Assembly: GCA_030849965.1 (NCBI GenBank)
Contig: JAVDKL010000004.1
Location: 62,001-126,000, forward strand
Reading direction: 5' to 3'
Source of the DNA: Schauerella fraxinea
GTDB taxonomy: Bacteria > Pseudomonadota > Gammaproteobacteria > Burkholderiales > Burkholderiaceae_B
DNA length: 64,000 nucleotides
Below the pieces are notes generated by a model. It worked only from the letters and a program-made list of their open reading frames with translations. It made no database searches and was not told the DNA's origin. Shown here in pieces: positions 55,245 through 63,872 of this stretch (within the stretch, counting starts at the first letter, position 1; every line of letters starts with the position of its first letter). The position numbers and the translations under genes are program-made.

Positions 55245-55927
55245 TGATGACGATGCTGTTTTCCGCTTTACGATCGTGGCGCCGTCCGGCGGGCGTGGGC
55301 GGCACGATTGCCGCCGCGCTGCTGATTGCCGGCTGCGCGGCATCGCCTACGGCGAATTACTACACCTTGGTGCCTGCGGCGCAGCCGCGCTCGGCACCGG
55401 CGGGTGGAGCGCCCGGTTATCTGATCGAGGTGCTTCCGGTATCCGTGCCGTCGCAAGTCGACCAGCCGCAAATCATGTTGCGCGATGCCGCCGGTTCGAT
55501 TACGCCGCGGTACTCGGAGCGTTGGACGGCACCGTTGTCGGACGAATTGCATGATGCATTAGCCGATGGCTTGACGCGATCCCTGGGCGTGCTGGACGTG
55601 GATTCGGTCAAGCCGGGGCGAGAAGATCCTGTGTGGCGCGTTCAAACGTCGATCAACCGCTTCGACTCTGTGCTGGGCGATGCCGCCATCGTTGATGCCA
55701 CATGGCGCCTGCGACCCATCAATATTTCCGGACCGGTGTTGCTTTGCCGCACGCAAGTGCGCGTTGCAGCAGATGGCCCAGGCATCGATGGATTGGTACG
55801 TGCGCATCAAGCGGCCGTGCAAGATCTGGCGCTGACCATCGCCGGTGCCATTCGTAATGGCGCGCGCTCGGCCCCGGCAGGCGTGGGCAGCGCCCAAGTG
55901 TCCGGCTGCCATAGCTCGGCATCGTAG
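55244..55927 (+). CDS. pqiC: PqiC outer-membrane lipoprotein
   Basis: 227 aa of the DUF330/PqiC family. A lipobox LLIAGC gives a mature N-terminal Cys (about residue 29, ahead of AASPTANYYTL), with Ala-Ala following, which suggests outer-membrane sorting. It completes the PqiABC trans-envelope pathway by binding the PqiB needle. The ATG overlaps the pqiB stop (TGATG), so all three genes and clpA form one coupled series. The tail (about 205-227) is low-complexity. Confidence 0.88.
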   Translation: MMTMLFSALRSWRRPAGVGGTIAAALLIAGCAASPTANYYTLVPAAQPRSAPAGGAPGYLIEVLPVSVPSQVDQPQIMLRDAAGSITPRYSERWTAPLSDELHDALADGLTRSLGVLDVDSVKPGREDPVWRVQTSINRFDSVLGDAAIVDATWRLRPINISGPVLLCRTQVRVAADGPGIDGLVRAHQAAVQDLALTIAGAIRNGARSAPAGVGSAQVSGCHSSAS

Positions 55928-55936
55928 TGGGATGCG

Positions 55937-55989
55937 GGGTTGTACCTTCTGGAACAGAGGGTTAACCACTAATAGCCAAGGGTTGTACC
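55937..55989 (+). promoter_or_regulatory. Candidate PutA operator pair
   Basis: Two direct GGGTTGTACC copies (55937-55946 and 55980-55989), 43 bp apart, with the palindrome GGTTAACC (55960-55967) between them. E. coli PutA binds GTTGCA-like sites in its own promoter, so these are reasonable candidates for the ribbon-helix-helix domain of this PutA. Not proven. Confidence 0.5.
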
Positions 55990-56037
55990 GGTCTGTAAGA
56001 TAGCGGTTTACTTCTAGCTGCTTCTTACAGGTTTCGA

Positions 56038-59000
56038 ATGGCCACCTCCACATTGGGCGTCAAGGTTGACGATGCACTGCGCGACCGCCTACGTGACGCT
56101 TCCGAACGTCTGAAGTGCACGCCGCATTGGTTGCACAAGCAGGCGCTGATCGCCTACATCGAGCGCATTGAGCGCGGTCAGTTGCCGCCTGAGATCGCTC
56201 ATCTCGGCACCGACGCCGAGATCGCTGCCGCCCACGAAGCCGACGAACCTGTCGCGGCTATCACCCCCCCGTTTTTCGAATTCGGCCAGGATGTGCAGCC
56301 GCAATCCGTGCTGCGCGCCGCCATCACCGCGGCCTATCGCCGTCCTGAGCAAGAGTGCGTGCCCCTCTTGCTGGGGCAGGCCAAGATGCCGCAGCCCGAG
56401 AAGATTCACGCGATCGCCGAGCGCCTGGTCAAGGCATTGCGCGGCAAGCGCACGGGTGGCGGCGTCGAAGGCCTGATTCAGGAATTCTCGCTCTCCAGTC
56501 AGGAAGGCGTGGCACTGATGTGTCTGGCCGAAGCGCTGCTGCGTATTCCCGATCGCGCCACGCGCGATGCATTGATTCGCGACAAGATTTCGCACGGCGA
56601 TTGGAAGTCGCACATGGGCGGCTCGCCGTCGTTGTTCGTCAATGCTGCGACCTGGGGTTTGATGCTCACGGGCAAGCTGGTGGCGGTCAACAGCGAGCAA
56701 AGCCTGTCGCGCGCGCTTACGCGCCTGATCTCCAAGGGCGGCGAGCCGCTCGTGCGCAAGGGCGTGAACATCGCCATGCGCATGATGGGCGAGCAATTCG
56801 TGTCGGGCCAAACGATCTCGGAAGCGCTGGCCAACAATCGCAAGATGGAGTCGAAGGGCTTCCGGTATTCCTACGACATGCTGGGCGAAGCGGCCACCAC
56901 GGCTGAAGACGCCGAGCGTTATTACGCGTCGTACGAACAAGCCATTCACGCGATCGGCAAAGCCGGCGCGGGCCGCGGCATCTACGAAGGCCCTGGCATC
57001 TCGATCAAGCTGTCGGCCTTGCATCCTCGATACTCGCGCTCGCAATACGACCGCGCGATGACCGAACTGCTGCCGCGCGTGAAAGCGCTCACGTTGTTGG
57101 CCCGCCATTACGACATCGGCTTGAACATCGACGCCGAAGAAGCCGACCGCCTGGAAATCTCGCTCGACCTGCTCGAAGCGCTGTGCTTCGACGCCGATCT
57201 GGCCGGCTGGAACGGCATCGGATTCGTGATCCAGGCCTATCAAAAGCGCGCGCCGTTCGTCATCGATTATGTGATCGATCTGGCCAAGCGCAGCCGTCAT
57301 CGCTTGATGATTCGCCTGGTGAAGGGCGCTTATTGGGACAGCGAAATCAAGCGCGCCCAGATCGACGGCCTCGAAGGCTATCCCGTGTACACCCGCAAGG
57401 TATACACCGACGTCGCCTACCTCGCCTGCTCGCGCAAACTGCTGGCCGCGCCCGAAGCGGTGTACCCGCAGTTCGCTACGCATAACGCGTATACGCTTGC
57501 CGCCGTTTATCAGTTGGCCGGCCAGAACTACTATCCCGGGCAGTACGAATTCCAGTGCCTGCACGGCATGGGCGAGGGCCTGTACGATGAAGTAGTGGGC
57601 CCGCTTGCACAAGGCAAGATGAACCGTCCGTGTCGCATCTATGCGCCCGTGGGTACGCACGAAACACTGCTCGCCTACCTGGTGCGCCGCCTGCTCGAAA
57701 ACGGCGCGAATACCTCGTTCGTCAACCGTATCGGTGACGAGACCGTGCCCATCGACGAGCTCATCGCCGACCCGGTCGACACTGCCGCGCGCATCGTGCC
57801 CCTGGGCGCACCGCACGACAAAATTCCGCTGCCGCGCGACCTCTACGGCACGCCGCAATCCGGCGCCCGCGCCAATTCGGCGGGCCTGGACCTCAGCAAC
57901 GAACATCGTTTGAGTTCGTTGGCTGCCGCCTTGCTGGCAAGCGCCGCCGCACCGTGGCGCGCGCAACCGCTCGTCGGCGACGCGTCGGTGGCCTGGGATG
58001 ACGCGCGCGCCAATGCCGTGCTCAACCCCGCCGATCATCGCGACACCGTGGGCTACGTGATCGAAGCCACGGAAGAAGAAGCTGCCGCCGCCTTGCGCCA
58101 CGCCGCGCAAGACGCACCCATGTGGCAATCGACACCGGTGGCCGAACGCGCGCTCTGTTTGCGCCGAGCCGCGCAACTGCTCGAATCGCAGATGCAAACG
58201 CTGCTTGGGCTGATCGTGCGCGAAGCGGGCAAATCGTTGCCCAACGCCATCGCCGAAGTACGCGAGGCAGTGGACTTCTTGCGCTACTACGCCGACCAGG
58301 CCGAACGCGAATTCGACAACGCCACGCACCGGCCCTTGGGTACCGTGCTGTGCATCAGCCCGTGGAACTTCCCGCTCGCCATCTTCATGGGGCAGGTGAG
58401 TGCGGCATTGGCAGCCGGCAACACCGTGATCGCCAAGCCTGCCGAGCAAACGCCGCTGATCGCCGCACGCGCCATCAGCATCCTGCGTGAAGCCGGCGTG
58501 CCGGCCGGTGCCGTGCAACTGCTGCCGGGCCGCGGTGAAACCGTGGGTGCCTGGCTCGTTGCACGTCCCGAAGTGCGCGGCGTGATGTTTACCGGCTCCA
58601 CCGACGTGGCGCGTATCATCTCGCGCAGCCTCTCCACGCGCCTGGACGACTTCGGCCAAACCATTCCGCTCATCGCCGAAACCGGCGGTCAAAACGCGAT
58701 GGTGGTTGATTCTTCCGCGCTTACCGAGCAAGTCGTATTCGACGTACTCAGCTCGGCCTTCGACTCTGCCGGCCAACGCTGCTCCGCGCTGCGCGTGCTG
58801 TGTGTGCAGGAAGACAGTGCCGATACGGTACTCACCATGCTGCGCGGCGCGATGCGCGAACTGAAAGTGGGCAACCCCGATCACTTGTCCATCGACGTGG
58901 GCCCGGTGATCGACAACGACGCCCGCCAAGGCATCGACCGGCACATCAGCGCCATGAAAGCCGCGGGCCGCCGCGTCGATCAAATCGCCTTGCCCGCCAC

Positions 59001-59865
59001 GTGCAAGCAAGGCACGTTCGTCGCGCCCACGCTCATCGAAATCGAAAACTTCGGCGCACTTGAACGTGAAGTGTTCGGCCCGGTGTTGCACGTGGTGCGC
59101 TACAAGCGCGATGGCTTGAACGCACTGCTCGACGACATCAACAGCTCGGGCTATGGCCTCACCTTCGGCGTGCATACGCGCCTGGATGAAACCGTGGCCC
59201 ACGTCACCTCGCGCGTCCATGCGGGCAACATGTACGTCAACCGCAACATCGTAGGTGCGGTGGTGGGCGTGCAGCCGTTTGGCGGCGAAGGACTATCGGG
59301 TACGGGTCCCAAGGCGGGCGGTCCGCTGTATATGTACCGCTTGCTGGCCACGCGACCGGCGGGCTTGCCGCCTGTGGCCCAACCGGTGTCGCCGCTTGTG
59401 GAGCCCTTGGCGTTGCCTGGTCCTACCGGTGAGAACAACCTTTATCGCTGGGTGCCGCGCGGCACGGTGCTCTGCGTGGCGGATACCGAAGCGGGCGCGA
59501 AAGCGCAGTGGGCTGCGGTGTCGGCGACCGGTAATGCGGCGATCTTTGTGAATACCGCTGCGGGTCAGGCATTTGTGAAAGGCTTGCCGGCACAGGGCGA
59601 TCGCAAGGTTCGGGTTGAGCCGGAGAGCGCGATCGATACGGCAGCATTCGATGCGGTGCTGTTTGAAGGCGACGGCGATACGCTTTGCACGCTGAACGCG
59701 AGAGTGGCCAAGCGTGATGGCGCGATTGTGGCGGTGCAGGGTCTGACGGCCGATGCGTTGGCGAACGGTGCCGGGTATGTGATGGATCGATTGATTCACG
59801 AACGATCGGTGAGCATCAATACGGCAGCAGCGGGAGGGAATGCGAGTTTGATGTCGATCGGGTAA
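56038..59865 (+). CDS. putA: Trifunctional proline dehydrogenase/P5C dehydrogenase/regulator PutA
   Basis: 1275 aa. Oxidises proline to glutamate at the membrane and represses its own gene. N-terminal ribbon-helix-helix (about 1-45; TLGVKVDDALRDRLRDASERL), proline dehydrogenase barrel (about 260-560; LMIRLVKGAYWDSEIKRAQ, FATHNAYT), then P5C dehydrogenase (about 620-1110) with the catalytic Glu in LIAETGGQNAMVV and Cys in SAGQRCSALRVL, and a C-terminal domain. The length is that of trifunctional (branch A, RHH-bearing) PutA. Monocistronic, with a terminator at 59888-59914. Confidence 0.96.
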   Translation: MATSTLGVKVDDALRDRLRDASERLKCTPHWLHKQALIAYIERIERGQLPPEIAHLGTDAEIAAAHEADEPVAAITPPFFEFGQDVQPQSVLRAAITAAYRRPEQECVPLLLGQAKMPQPEKIHAIAERLVKALRGKRTGGGVEGLIQEFSLSSQEGVALMCLAEALLRIPDRATRDALIRDKISHGDWKSHMGGSPSLFVNAATWGLMLTGKLVAVNSEQSLSRALTRLISKGGEPLVRKGVNIAMRMMGEQFVSGQTISEALANNRKMESKGFRYSYDMLGEAATTAEDAERYYASYEQAIHAIGKAGAGRGIYEGPGISIKLSALHPRYSRSQYDRAMTELLPRVKALTLLARHYDIGLNIDAEEADRLEISLDLLEALCFDADLAGWNGIGFVIQAYQKRAPFVIDYVIDLAKRSRHRLMIRLVKGAYWDSEIKRAQIDGLEGYPVYTRKVYTDVAYLACSRKLLAAPEAVYPQFATHNAYTLAAVYQLAGQNYYPGQYEFQCLHGMGEGLYDEVVGPLAQGKMNRPCRIYAPVGTHETLLAYLVRRLLENGANTSFVNRIGDETVPIDELIADPVDTAARIVPLGAPHDKIPLPRDLYGTPQSGARANSAGLDLSNEHRLSSLAAALLASAAAPWRAQPLVGDASVAWDDARANAVLNPADHRDTVGYVIEATEEEAAAALRHAAQDAPMWQSTPVAERALCLRRAAQLLESQMQTLLGLIVREAGKSLPNAIAEVREAVDFLRYYADQAEREFDNATHRPLGTVLCISPWNFPLAIFMGQVSAALAAGNTVIAKPAEQTPLIAARAISILREAGVPAGAVQLLPGRGETVGAWLVARPEVRGVMFTGSTDVARIISRSLSTRLDDFGQTIPLIAETGGQNAMVVDSSALTEQVVFDVLSSAFDSAGQRCSALRVLCVQEDSADTVLTMLRGAMRELKVGNPDHLSIDVGPVIDNDARQGIDRHISAMKAAGRRVDQIALPATCKQGTFVAPTLIEIENFGALEREVFGPVLHVVRYKRDGLNALLDDINSSGYGLTFGVHTRLDETVAHVTSRVHAGNMYVNRNIVGAVVGVQPFGGEGLSGTGPKAGGPLYMYRLLATRPAGLPPVAQPVSPLVEPLALPGPTGENNLYRWVPRGTVLCVADTEAGAKAQWAAVSATGNAAIFVNTAAGQAFVKGLPAQGDRKVRVEPESAIDTAAFDAVLFEGDGDTLCTLNARVAKRDGAIVAVQGLTADALANGAGYVMDRLIHERSVSINTAAAGGNASLMSIG

Positions 59866-59887
59866 TTGACGGTTTCTGGGTCGATGG

Positions 59888-59914
59888 ATGGCAGCCGCTC
59901 GGCTGCCATTCTTT
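59888..59914 (+). terminator. Terminator of putA
   Basis: ATGGCAGCC (59888-59896) pairs with GGCTGCCAT (59901-59909) over a 4-nt loop, then TCTTT. 22 nt past the stop. Confidence 0.75.
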
Positions 59915-59960
59915 ATGGTCAACCGTCTGGTTGAAAGTCACGATGATCATCCTTCTGGAC

Positions 59961-61058
59961 TTAATGTCGACGCTCCAAAGCAAAGTCGATCACGTAGCGA
60001 TAGGGTGCACGCGTCTTTCCTGCGCTCTTCGAAATCTCTAGCACTTGATCGGGTCTGATGACTTCGATTTCGGGCTTGATGTTGTGCGTAACGCAATACT
60101 CAATCACCGCTTGCATCTCCGCCACGCTCCCGCCAGTCGATTCGGCAACGCTGCGTCGGCCGCGCGGCATATTGGGCACCGGAAAATCCTGCAGCGCTTC
60201 AGTCGTCCCTAGATTGATCAGCGTGCCGTTCAGCTTCAGCAGTGCCATGAAGTCCGATACCGAATAGGACTGCGGCACAGTCGATATCAATACATCGAAT
60301 CGGTCGGTCAATCTGCTGAACGCTTCTTCATCGTTCCACAAGACCGCCTCACGCGCACCAAACCGCAGCGCGTCCATTTTCTTTTCTGGCGATGTGGTGA
60401 ATACCGTCACACTGGCCCGACGTGCGGCGGCGAGTTTTACCGCCATGTGCCCGAGTCCGCCCATGCCGATCACGCCCACCTGCTGGCCCGGTTCCAATTT
60501 CCAGTGCGCCATCGCCGAATACACCGCGACCGCTATGCCTAGGAGGGGGGCCGTTGCGGCCAAGTCGGCATTGTCCGGAATACGAATGGCGAACGGCTCG
60601 GTGACGACGATGTGTGTGGTCGACTTGCCGAATGAACGCATGGGATGGTGCGCATGCTGATAATCGATGGTCGATACGGCGCCGTTCTGGCAGTACTGCG
60701 CCAGGCCCGCCAGGCAACGATCGCATTGCCCGCAAGAAGCCGCAAATGCGCCCACCCCCACGATGTCGCCAGGCGCGAACGACGAGACGTCGCGGCCTTG
60801 TGCCACGATGCGTCCGATGGTCTCCTGGCCAATCAACGGCTGAACTGAGACGCCATGCATGCTCGGTTGGCCATATTGAATATCGCCCGGACGCATACCG
60901 GCATACATCACCTCGACCAGGATTTCGTTGTGCGCCAACGCGGTGCTGTCGTGCTGCGCACGATATGACGATCGCTGTGGAGAAGCGCCTTGTACGTGGG
61001 TCGCGTGTGCGACCTCGGCATCGAGCGTGCTTGAAAAATCGAACTTGTTCGGGCGCAT
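59961..61058 (-). CDS. Zinc-dependent alcohol dehydrogenase (YahK/cinnamyl-alcohol-dehydrogenase-like)
   Basis: 365-aa medium-chain dehydrogenase. The structural-zinc Cys cluster is CGQCDRCLAGLAQYC; a catalytic Cys is replaced near AGMRPGDIQYG (no Cys-His pair there, so this departs from the canonical catalytic site). The nucleotide motif is VGVIGMGGLGHMAVKLA. N-terminal about 30 residues are an extension. Start at 61058 with AAGGAGC upstream. Divergent from the DUF4148 gene; the region between holds two GACA-N4-TGTC palindromes. Substrate unknown; aldehyde reduction is plausible. Confidence 0.85.
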   Translation of the reverse strand: MRPNKFDFSSTLDAEVAHATHVQGASPQRSSYRAQHDSTALAHNEILVEVMYAGMRPGDIQYGQPSMHGVSVQPLIGQETIGRIVAQGRDVSSFAPGDIVGVGAFAASCGQCDRCLAGLAQYCQNGAVSTIDYQHAHHPMRSFGKSTTHIVVTEPFAIRIPDNADLAATAPLLGIAVAVYSAMAHWKLEPGQQVGVIGMGGLGHMAVKLAAARRASVTVFTTSPEKKMDALRFGAREAVLWNDEEAFSRLTDRFDVLISTVPQSYSVSDFMALLKLNGTLINLGTTEALQDFPVPNMPRGRRSVAESTGGSVAEMQAVIEYCVTHNIKPEIEVIRPDQVLEISKSAGKTRAPYRYVIDFALERRH

Positions 61059-61208
61059 GGGGAAAGCTCCTTGTTGGGCGAACGTCCTGCGATGCGGCGG
61101 ATATTTCGGTGACGTGATGCAGTCGAAAGTCGCAAAGGTATCGGGGACGACACTTGGTATGGGCTCGACTTTACGTAAACGCGACTGACGCGAACTGGAC
61201 GTTGAACC

Positions 61209-61246
61209 GACATTTCTGTCAGCTTGCCGCGCCTGACAGAAATGTC
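61209..61246. promoter_or_regulatory. Double GACA-N4-TGTC operator
   Basis: GACATTTCTGTC (61209-61220) and GACAGAAATGTC (61235-61246) each form GACA-N4-TGTC. Together they also form a perfect 14-bp inverted repeat (GACATTTCTGTCAG / CTGACAGAAATGTC) around a 10-nt centre. It lies 150 bp from the alcohol dehydrogenase start and 108 bp from the DUF4148 start. Matches the CopR/CusR-type TGACA-N-TGTCA arrangement in general form. Confidence 0.65.
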
Positions 61247-61353
61247 TGCAAACCGTCATGTTGAGGTCAGTGACGCATCCATAAAGTGAGCGCCTGAGAA
61301 CACGTCTTCTGCGTGTTGCCGCCATCCAGGCCATTCATCCTTACGGAGATCAT

Positions 61354-61659
61354 GTGAAGAAAAACCGAATCAAAAACTTCATCCCCGCAGCCCTCGTCGG
61401 CCTCATTGCAATGGGTTCGGCGAGCGCGCAGTTTCAAGCGCCGACGCCGGTGCAGTCGGCGAGTACACCCACGCGCGAAGCGGTGAAAGCCGATTTGCGG
61501 GCGTGGAAGGCCGCTGGGCTGGACGATGCGTGGCACACCGAAAACACGCCGAATATCGAAGGCCCCGAGTATCGCGCGATGTATCAGCACTACATCGAAC
61601 TGAGTGCGAAGCAGGTTGGCGGTGCCGCTCAGCAGCAGCCTTCGCATCAGCCGCGATAA
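61354..61659 (+). CDS. DUF4148 domain exported small protein
   Basis: 101 aa; signal peptide (KKNRIKNFIPAALVGLIAMGSASA) then a DUF4148-like core (TREAVKADLRAWKAAGLDD, EYRAMYQHYIELSAK). The family is typical of Burkholderiales periplasmic proteins of unknown function, often under two-component control. GTG start with GGAG 10 nt upstream. A hairpin (61666-61694) separates it from the porin gene. Confidence 0.88.
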   Translation: MKKNRIKNFIPAALVGLIAMGSASAQFQAPTPVQSASTPTREAVKADLRAWKAAGLDDAWHTENTPNIEGPEYRAMYQHYIELSAKQVGGAAQQQPSHQPR

Positions 61660-61665
61660 ATCATT

Positions 61666-61694
61666 CGAGATGAACGCAACTGGCGATCATCTCG
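61666..61694 (+). other. Intergenic hairpin between DUF4148 and porin genes
   Basis: CGAGATGA (61666-61673) and TCATCTCG (61687-61694) are perfect 8-bp arms over a 13-nt loop, with no T-run. It sits in the 51-bp gap before the porin start codon and may tune mRNA processing or porin translation. Confidence 0.5.
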
Positions 61695-61710
61695 CTACGG
61701 AGAAAGACTC

Positions 61711-62847
61711 ATGAGAAAAGAAATCTGCGGCGCGGTATTAGGCGCGGTTGCATGGTCCGGCGCACAGGCTGCCGAGAGTTCCGTCACGCTATACGGACTT
61801 GTGGACGTCGGGGTTGGATATGAATCTGTGGACGGGCCAAACGGCTTCTCGCAAAGTCGTGTGGGACTAGTCGACGGGGTTAACAGCGGATCGCGGTTCG
61901 GGATGCAGGGCGTTGAACAACTTGGCAACGGCACGCGTGCACTTTTCAATCTCGAGGCAGGGTTCAACCCAAGCAGCGGGCAATCCGGGCAAGGTGGACG
62001 TTTATTTGGTCGGCGTGCAACGGTCGGGTTTGCCAACGATAGTTGGGGCACGATCGAAGTGGGGCGTCGCACCAACCTGGCCTCGGACTGGATCGGCGAT
62101 GTGGTGAGTCCTTTCGGCACGTCGTTTCGCACGGCCAATATCGGCACCACCTTCAGTGCCGCAAACACTATGAGGTTGGACAATCTCGCCATGTATCAGT
62201 CGCCATCGATCGGTGGCGTGCAATTCGGCGTGGGCTACAGCTTCAATGCTGACTCATCACGCACTAACAACAATGGTCAGCAAACAGGTTTTGGGACAGG
62301 CGACAACAATCGTCTGCTAACGACGGCGCTTCGCTATAGCGATGGGCCGGTGTACGCGGCCGCGGCATACGATCGGTTCACGCCCACGAATGCTGCCGTC
62401 GGTGGGCAATCGGACGCTCGGATCGAGTCCCTTATCTTGGGCGGCACCTACGACTTCCAAGTGGTGAAGCTTGGTTTGGCTTGGGGGCAGACCCGCGACG
62501 GCTGGTTTATCGGACAGAACATGGGCACCACGCCTGATCGCGGCGATTACAGCGATCTGGGCACGTTCGCGCTACGACGTGGCTTCAAAGCAAATTCCAC
62601 GATGGTGGGGGTGACGGTGCCGTTGGGCAGTGCGACGTCTGTGCTGTCGTCGTGGCAGCGGTCGGATCCGAATTCGGCGCTACTGACCGGTGACGACGCC
62701 ACAATGAATATCTACAGCGTGGGCGTCACCCATAACCTGTCGCAGCGTACAAATCTGTATGCCTACACGTCCTATGGCGACAACTACGCATTCAATCGCG
62801 ACGCGAGCAACCGCACGGTGGTCGCGGGGGTGCGTCACAGGTTCTAG
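61711..62847 (+). CDS. Gram-negative general porin
   Basis: 378 aa; signal peptide ending at AQAAE, then a 16-strand porin-type barrel typical of Burkholderiales: SSVTLYGLVDVGVGYES at the start, GSRFGMQGVEQLGNGTRALFNLE, GRRATVGFANDSWGTIEVGRRT, and the conserved C-terminal ATNRTVVAGVRHRF-type strand ending in Phe. Forms a trimeric outer-membrane diffusion channel. RBS CGGAGAAAG. Downstream of the DUF4148 gene and upstream of the metal-type two-component operon. Confidence 0.93.
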   Translation: MRKEICGAVLGAVAWSGAQAAESSVTLYGLVDVGVGYESVDGPNGFSQSRVGLVDGVNSGSRFGMQGVEQLGNGTRALFNLEAGFNPSSGQSGQGGRLFGRRATVGFANDSWGTIEVGRRTNLASDWIGDVVSPFGTSFRTANIGTTFSAANTMRLDNLAMYQSPSIGGVQFGVGYSFNADSSRTNNNGQQTGFGTGDNNRLLTTALRYSDGPVYAAAAYDRFTPTNAAVGGQSDARIESLILGGTYDFQVVKLGLAWGQTRDGWFIGQNMGTTPDRGDYSDLGTFALRRGFKANSTMVGVTVPLGSATSVLSSWQRSDPNSALLTGDDATMNIYSVGVTHNLSQRTNLYAYTSYGDNYAFNRDASNRTVVAGVRHRF

Positions 62848-62951
62848 GGCGATCGTCCGGCCACGCATGATGTGCTCAATCCATCTGTTCGATGGGTGGC
62901 GTATCTGACTCCGCGAAGGTCTGCGTGGTGCGGGATGATGGTGGAAGAGTA

Positions 62952-62974
62952 GGGCTGCGTCGGTGACGCAGCCC
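62952..62974 (+). terminator. Hairpin after the porin gene
   Basis: GGGCTGCGTC (62952-62961) pairs perfectly with GACGCAGCCC (62965-62974) across GGT. The following ACTCGCGC is not T-rich, so it may be a terminator of the weak type or a stabilising structure. 105 nt past the porin stop. Confidence 0.5.
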
Positions 62975-63050
62975 ACTCGCGCTTACTTAGGACAACGCGG
63001 GGGCCCGGTCGAAGGCAACGGTTGGCACGAATGCCGCAGGCCCGTCCGAA

Positions 63051-63087
63051 CCTGACAATTCTGTCAGGCAAAAGTCAGTGAGCTGAC
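63051..63087 (+). promoter_or_regulatory. TGACA-N4-TGTCA operator before the response regulator
   Basis: CCTGACA (63051-63057), ATTC, TGTCAGG (63062-63068) is a perfect 7-bp interrupted palindrome, matching the GACA-N4-TGTC pattern of the 61.2-kb site. A second symmetric element, GTCAG-TGAG-CTGAC (63074-63087), follows. Located about 90-120 bp before the regulator start. Confidence 0.65.
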
Positions 63088-63173
63088 CCCGGAAGTGGCG
63101 TATTCTTTTTTCTGGATAATTAACCCTTTGCGCGTGCCCCTATGGCGCGCGTATTTTGCTGGCAGGCTTCGTT

Positions 63174-63872
63174 GTGCGTGTACTTGTCGTTGAGGATGAA
63201 GAAAAAACGTCTACCTACATTCACCGTGGGTTGACCGAGATCGGCTATACCGTCGATGTGGCCTCGACCGGTATTGACGGCCTTCACCTGGCGCTCGAGT
63301 TCGACTATGACGCGATTGTGCTGGATCTGATGCTGCCTGGTCTTAACGGCTATAGCGTCGTAGAACAATTGCGGCGCCGGAAGGCGACGCCGGTGATCAT
63401 GTTGTCCGCTCGCGGCGACGTGACCGATCGCGTGACCGGATTGCAAAAAGGAGCAGACGACTATTTACCCAAACCTTTTTCGTTCACCGAACTTGTCGCC
63501 CGCCTGCAAGCCTTGACGCGACGTCAAGGCGCGGGCTTGGAGGCAACCACCTTGCAGGTCGAAGATTTGACGATCGATCTTCTCGCTCGACGTGTTGCAC
63601 GCGCAAACGATCGCCTCGAATTGACCGCGAAAGAGTTTTCGCTATTAAGCCTGCTTGCCCGGCATCAAGGTGAAGTGCTGTCGAAACTCATGATCGCCGA
63701 ACAGGTCTGGGATATGAATTTCGATAGCGACGTAAACGTGGTGGAAGCTGCGATCAAGCGGCTGCGCGTCAAGATCGACGCGCCCTATGCCAATAAGTTG
63801 CTGCACACGGTGCGAGGCATGGGATACGTGCTGGAAGCTCGCTTAAGTCATGGCGGCAAAGCGACAGCATGA
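63174..63872 (+). CDS. Heavy-metal-type OmpR-family response regulator (CusR/CopR/IrlR-like)
   Basis: 232 aa. Receiver with E7-D8-E9 and D51 in AIVLDLMLPGLNG, and Lys in DDYLPKPFS; winged-helix domain ending KIDAPYANKLLHTVRGMGYVL. The LLARHQGEVLSKLMIAEQVWDMNFDSDVNVVEAAIKRLR segment is typical of the CusR/CopR/IrlR subgroup, which binds TGACA-N-TGTCA palindromes. A GTG at 63174 is taken (MRVLVVEDEE), since an upstream TTG at 63156 adds an uncharacteristic extension. The stop overlaps the kinase start (ATGA). Confidence 0.92.
   Translation: MRVLVVEDEEKTSTYIHRGLTEIGYTVDVASTGIDGLHLALEFDYDAIVLDLMLPGLNGYSVVEQLRRRKATPVIMLSARGDVTDRVTGLQKGADDYLPKPFSFTELVARLQALTRRQGAGLEATTLQVEDLTIDLLARRVARANDRLELTAKEFSLLSLLARHQGEVLSKLMIAEQVWDMNFDSDVNVVEAAIKRLRVKIDAPYANKLLHTVRGMGYVLEARLSHGGKATA

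Noticed and set aside
56089-59220. Minus-strand open frame of 1043 codons opposite putA
   Set aside because: Same codon-bias artefact. The plus-strand PutA is complete with all catalytic motifs; the antisense frame has no recognisable fold.
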